From assembly GCA_017424125.1 (NCBI GenBank), contig JAFPBM010000203.1, positions 1-8,559 on the forward strand: DNA of 8,559 bases, given 5' to 3'. Position numbers and translations under genes: made by a program. This stretch comes from Clostridia bacterium. Lineage in GTDB: Bacteria; Bacillota; Clostridia; Oscillospirales; Acutalibacteraceae. Below the pieces are notes generated by a model. The model had not been told where the DNA came from. It saw only the letters and a list, made by a program, of their open reading frames with translations, and searched no databases. Positions 6,198 to 8,559 of the stretch are shown piece by piece. Numbering within the stretch: position 1 is the first letter of the stretch; every line of letters starts with the position of its first letter.

Positions 6198-6797
6198 TTA
6201 ACGTGAGGTATAAGGTGCAAAAGCAAGGCGTACGAAATATCCGCGCGCATGCGAGCATACCGGACAAACGGAAGGCGCCTTTTCGGTGTTTATAATGTTG
6301 CCACAGTTAAGACACATCCAGTCCACCTTAGCATCGGCAACGAAAAATTTGTCTTCACGTAAGAGTTTTGCAATAGTGCCGAAACGCTCTGCGTGTGTTT
6401 TTTCAATTTCTGCGATTTGTCTGAAGGTATTTGCAATCGGCAAAAAGCCTTCTTGTTCTGCTACGTCTGCAAAGTTTTTATAGGCGTCACCATATTCCTC
6501 AAGTTCGTTGTGCTCGGCTTTCTCAAGCAATTCTATAACGGAATTTGTAATGTCAACAGGGTAACAACCGTCAACACATATATTTTCACCCGCACATTCC
6601 TTTAGTTTTTCATAAAACACCTCTGCGTGAGCAAGTTCCTGTTCTGCGGTAAACTTGAAAATTGCCTCAACAACGTAAAGTTTTTGTGCCGCCGCTTCCT
6701 CTGCGGCAAAGGTGTAGCGGTTTCTTGCTTGACTTTCCCCCGCAAATGCGCGCATAAGATTTTCTTTTGTTTTGCTGTCTTTGAAATTTACTGGCAT
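6198..6797 (-). CDS. rbr: Rubrerythrin
   Basis: The 199-residue protein has the classic two-domain layout. Residues 1-145 form a ferritin-like four-helix diiron domain with Glu21 (AFAGESQARNRY), EQELAH (52-57), HNELEEY (96-102) and EIEKTHAERF (130-139). Residues 158-185 form a rubredoxin-like iron site with Cys162-x-x-Cys165 and Cys178-x-x-Cys181. Rubrerythrin reduces hydrogen peroxide in the cytoplasm of anaerobes, with electrons passing through the rubredoxin-type site. The length is close to the usual 190-195. The ribosome binding site AAAGGAG (6806-6812) lies eight bases before the ATG and is buried in the hairpin at 6801-6845. It is downstream of the thioesterase gene on the same strand. 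Three extra cysteines (68, 74, 78) lie in the inter-helix loop. Confidence 0.95.
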   Translation of the reverse strand: MPVNFKDSKTKENLMRAFAGESQARNRYTFAAEEAAAQKLYVVEAIFKFTAEQELAHAEVFYEKLKECAGENICVDGCYPVDITNSVIELLEKAEHNELEEYGDAYKNFADVAEQEGFLPIANTFRQIAEIEKTHAERFGTIAKLLREDKFFVADAKVDWMCLNCGNIINTEKAPSVCPVCSHARGYFVRLAFAPYTSR

Positions 6798-6800
6798 AAT

Positions 6801-6845
6801 AAAAACTCCTTTCAGAAAAAAGTTTTTCCAAAAAAGGAGTTTTTT
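6801..6845 (-). terminator. Hairpin between thioesterase and rbr, possible terminator that hides the rbr ribosome binding site
   Basis: A perfect 12-base inverted repeat (6801-6812 with 6834-6845, core ACTCCTTT/AAAGGAGT) flanks a 21-base loop. In the minus-strand RNA the 3' arm is AAAGGAGUUUUU: it contains the rbr ribosome binding site and ends in a U run. It may terminate the thioesterase transcript, four bases after that gene's stop, and in read-through RNA it would occlude the rbr site. The long loop and mostly A-U stem make it weaker than the other terminators here. Confidence 0.6.
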
Positions 6846-6872
6846 ATACTACATAATATCTAATTTTGCTAA
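6843..6872 (-). promoter_or_regulatory. Weak candidate promoter for rbr
   Basis: On the minus strand, TTAGCA (6867-6872, four of six consensus bases), an 18-base spacer and TATAAA (6843-6848, five of six). It overlaps the end of the thioesterase gene. Transcription from it would start near 6836, inside the 5' arm of the hairpin at 6801-6845. Confidence 0.3.
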
Positions 6873-7568
6873 GAACATAACGTTGCCGTCCTTGTCTTCA
6901 CCGCGGGAAAAGAGAGAACCGTTTTCTTTAAGTGAAAAAATATGAAGTGCAGTATCGGCAAGAACTTCTTTGCGGTAGTCAATCTGTAGCGCAGATATTT
7001 TTTCGTCTTCTTTAAGTTTAGCAGAATCAAGCACAAAGTTTAGATATTTTGTGTTGTTAACGTGGCCGTTCATATCAATATCCGTAAACCGCGGATAAAC
7101 CGTTACGGGCGCACTACCCGTTTCAAAAGATTTAAGTTTTAAAGCGCGGTCTTCAAAAATGCGTTCTTCACAAAACTCGGTAAGGTTATAAACGTTTTTC
7201 CCTGCGGCAAGGCGTCGTTCGTTTATGTCCATAAGCACCCACTCAGAAGACCCCTTAAAAAGCATATTGCCGTTTTCGTCCATGATTTTGTATTCACGCG
7301 TGTAACCAAAACGGGTTGGCGGTAGCGGCCAGGTTTTTACCTTGATTTTTGAAAACATCGGTGCGTCGGCAATGCGGGTATATCGCACTCTGGTCAACAC
7401 CCACACAAGCGACTGAGATACAAGTGCATCATACCCACAGTTAAGCGTCTTTGCGTGTGCCCCCGCAGCGTCTTGAAATAAATCAAGAACCGAAGACGGT
7501 AAAATCTGTCTGTTTTTATCAAAATCCGACGTCCGCAGATAATATTCGCGTTCAAAAATTTTTTCCAT
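6849..7568 (-). CDS. Acyl-ACP thioesterase
   Basis: The 239-residue protein matches the double hot-dog acyl-ACP thioesterase family (bacterial relatives of plant FatA/FatB). The N-terminal hot-dog includes FQDAAGAHA (31-39) and the LVWVLTRVRY segment (54-63). The second hot-dog holds the catalytic signature DIDMNGHVNNTKYLNF (163-178), where Asn167 and His169 are the likely catalytic residues. Such enzymes release free fatty acids from acyl carrier protein in the cytoplasm, which in gut Clostridia may adjust fatty-acid pools. Chain-length preference cannot be read from the sequence. The ATG at 7568 is chosen because AGGAG lies seven bases upstream (7576-7580). An in-frame TTG at 7586 would read through that site. 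It has its own promoter and lies upstream of rbr, with a hairpin between. Confidence 0.88.
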   Translation of the reverse strand: MEKIFEREYYLRTSDFDKNRQILPSSVLDLFQDAAGAHAKTLNCGYDALVSQSLVWVLTRVRYTRIADAPMFSKIKVKTWPLPPTRFGYTREYKIMDENGNMLFKGSSEWVLMDINERRLAAGKNVYNLTEFCEERIFEDRALKLKSFETGSAPVTVYPRFTDIDMNGHVNNTKYLNFVLDSAKLKEDEKISALQIDYRKEVLADTALHIFSLKENGSLFSRGEDKDGNVMFLAKLDIM

Positions 7569-7579
7569 TAAATTTCTCC

Positions 7580-7608
7580 TTGACAAAAAGTTAAAGTGTC
7601 TTTATGGT
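7580..7608 (+). promoter_or_regulatory. Candidate promoter for the phage-like gene
   Basis: TTGACA (7580-7585) is a perfect -35 box, followed after 17 bases by TATGGT (7603-7608, four of six consensus bases). Transcription would start near 7615, leaving a leader of about 70 bases before the ATG at 7684. The -35 box touches the ribosome binding site of the divergent thioesterase gene. Confidence 0.45.
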
Positions 7609-7628
7609 TAGGATTTGCAGTTGAAAAT

Positions 7629-7657
7629 AGTATAACAAAAAGTGCTTCCTTTTTCAA
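7629..7657 (-). promoter_or_regulatory. Sigma-A-like promoter of the thioesterase gene
   Basis: On the minus strand, TTGAAA (7652-7657), a 17-base spacer and TATACT (7629-7634). Transcription would start near 7622, about 50 bases upstream of the ATG at 7568. Confidence 0.65.
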
Positions 7658-7662
7658 GCCTC

Positions 7663-7678
7663 AAGGGAGCAAAGGGAG
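7663..7678 (+). promoter_or_regulatory. Tandem ribosome binding sites before the phage-like gene
   Basis: AAGGGAG occurs twice, at 7663-7669 and 7672-7678, nine bases apart. The second lies five bases before the ATG at 7684 and supports that start. The first may be a chance duplicate or a standby site. Confidence 0.6.
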
Positions 7679-7683
7679 TAAAA

Positions 7684-8559
7684 ATGGAAATTAAATATGT
7701 AAACGTAAATTTCAAAAACGGCTTTGCCGACAGGGTGCCAACCGTAACACAGTACGATTACGGTCAGCATCTCAGAATAACGGGACTTGCACTGCCGGAG
7801 GCGGTAGAATTCCACTTTAAAAATCAAAAATCCGAAGAAACACTTTTGGTAGCGGGAATTACAACGGACGGCATAACAACCGTGCAGATTCCAAACAGTA
7901 TGTTAAAAGAGCCGCACAATATAACGGTATACGTCTATGTTTCCAACGGAGAAAGCGGCAAAACAGTATACCGAATAGACCTTAATATGCGCGTACGTAA
8001 CGCGCCGCAAGAATTGTCAACCGACCCCAACGACGAACACTACGTAAACGGCGTATCTGAACTCATAGCCGAAGCGGCAGGGGCGGCAAATCTTGCTAAA
8101 GAAAGTTTGGAAGAAGCAAAAAACGCAAAAGAAATCTGCCTTTCAGCCGCGGCGGCAACACAGGCGCTATGCGATACGCTGACACCCGCCGACGCGCACT
8201 ATGATAAAGAAAGTTGGACGGCACAAAGCGGTGTAGCGGTCAGCGAGGCGATAAAAGAACTTAAAACAGAACTATCAAGCAGTTCGCTATATGCTAATGC
8301 GCTTCGCGGCGAACAGGAAGATAAAATGCTAGTGATTGATGATGTATCACCGATAGAACATAACATTGAATTTTCGGTGCATAGCAGAAACCTTATATGC
8401 AAGGAGCCAAGAAGTGTAACCATTGACGGAATTTCGTATGTCTATAATGAAGACGAATTTGTTATAGCACTTGAGGGTACGGCGACGGGCGAAACTCCTT
8501 ATATGATTGTATCAAACGAGCCGTCTGAGAGAATCAAACTTGAAAAGGGTGTATATACA
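7684..8559 (+). CDS. Phage tail/baseplate appendage-like protein, 3' end missing
   Basis: The frame is open for 292 codons to the window edge. Residues 1-108 have the pattern of an N-terminal beta domain seen in Firmicutes phage appendage proteins: VPTVTQYDYGQHLRITGL, then AVEFHF, a TDGITTVQIPNSML segment, and VYVYVSNGESGKTVYRIDL. Residues about 119-165 are alanine- and glutamate-rich and could form a coiled coil. SWTAQSGVAVSEAI (177-190) resembles a repeat common in tail fibres. Residues 236-292 match a module recalled from phage proteins, with a NLL-like start, a VTIDGISYVYNEDEF segment, EGTATGETPY and a closing KGVYT. Valine codons are mostly GTA (about 16 of 24, GTT about 2), unlike the GTT-rich neighbours, which suggests transfer. 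No integrase or other phage gene is visible. A bacterial surface protein that borrowed phage modules is the main alternative. Confidence 0.62.
   Translation, partial: MEIKYVNVNFKNGFADRVPTVTQYDYGQHLRITGLALPEAVEFHFKNQKSEETLLVAGITTDGITTVQIPNSMLKEPHNITVYVYVSNGESGKTVYRIDLNMRVRNAPQELSTDPNDEHYVNGVSELIAEAAGAANLAKESLEEAKNAKEICLSAAAATQALCDTLTPADAHYDKESWTAQSGVAVSEAIKELKTELSSSSLYANALRGEQEDKMLVIDDVSPIEHNIEFSVHSRNLICKEPRSVTIDGISYVYNEDEFVIALEGTATGETPYMIVSNEPSERIKLEKGVYT

Noticed and set aside
7569..7586. TTG start six codons upstream of the thioesterase ATG
   Set aside because: It would place the AGGAG ribosome binding site inside the coding sequence. The ATG at 7568 has ideal spacing.
1..8559. tRNA, rRNA, CRISPR array or transposon ends
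   Set aside because: All gaps are short and accounted for by promoters and terminators. No cloverleaf, regularly spaced repeats, transposase or terminal inverted repeats were seen by eye.

Overview
The window reads as a chromosomal segment of an anaerobic, endospore-forming member of the Clostridia. The evidence is a sporulation regulator of the SpoIIID family, a rubrerythrin, strong GGAGG-type ribosome binding sites, sigma-A-like promoters with 17-base spacers, an AT-rich background, and TGA used as a normal stop. The species cannot be named from the sequence.

Left part (1-2660). A divergent promoter region separates a gene that runs off the left edge on the minus strand from a two-gene plus-strand operon. 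The operon encodes a LicC-like CTP:phosphocholine cytidylyltransferase carrying an N-terminal winged-helix domain, and a 12-helix APC-family permease. A strong intrinsic terminator closes it. Together they suggest uptake of a small amine or amino acid linked to CDP-activation, but no LicA kinase or LicD transferase is visible here.

Middle (2657-3834). spoIIID follows, preceded by a good match to a sigma-E-type promoter. A bidirectional terminator separates it from a convergent GNAT acetyltransferase gene that has its own sigma-A-like promoter.

Methionine block (3837-6151, minus strand). metY (O-acetylhomoserine sulfhydrylase) and metA (homoserine O-acyltransferase) form a tight operon. MetA has Glu111, the residue associated with acetyl-CoA use, so the pair fits a direct-sulfhydrylation route from homoserine to homocysteine. 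The leader is too short for a SAM riboswitch. A 13-base palindrome fills most of the promoter spacer and is a candidate operator.

Right part (6170-8559). Rubrerythrin and an acyl-ACP thioesterase lie on the minus strand. The hairpin between them contains the rubrerythrin ribosome binding site. Divergent from the thioesterase, an open frame runs off the right edge. It looks like a phage tail or baseplate appendage protein and has different codon use, so it may mark the start of an accessory region. All other gaps are under 300 bases. No tRNA, rRNA, CRISPR array or insertion sequence was seen.
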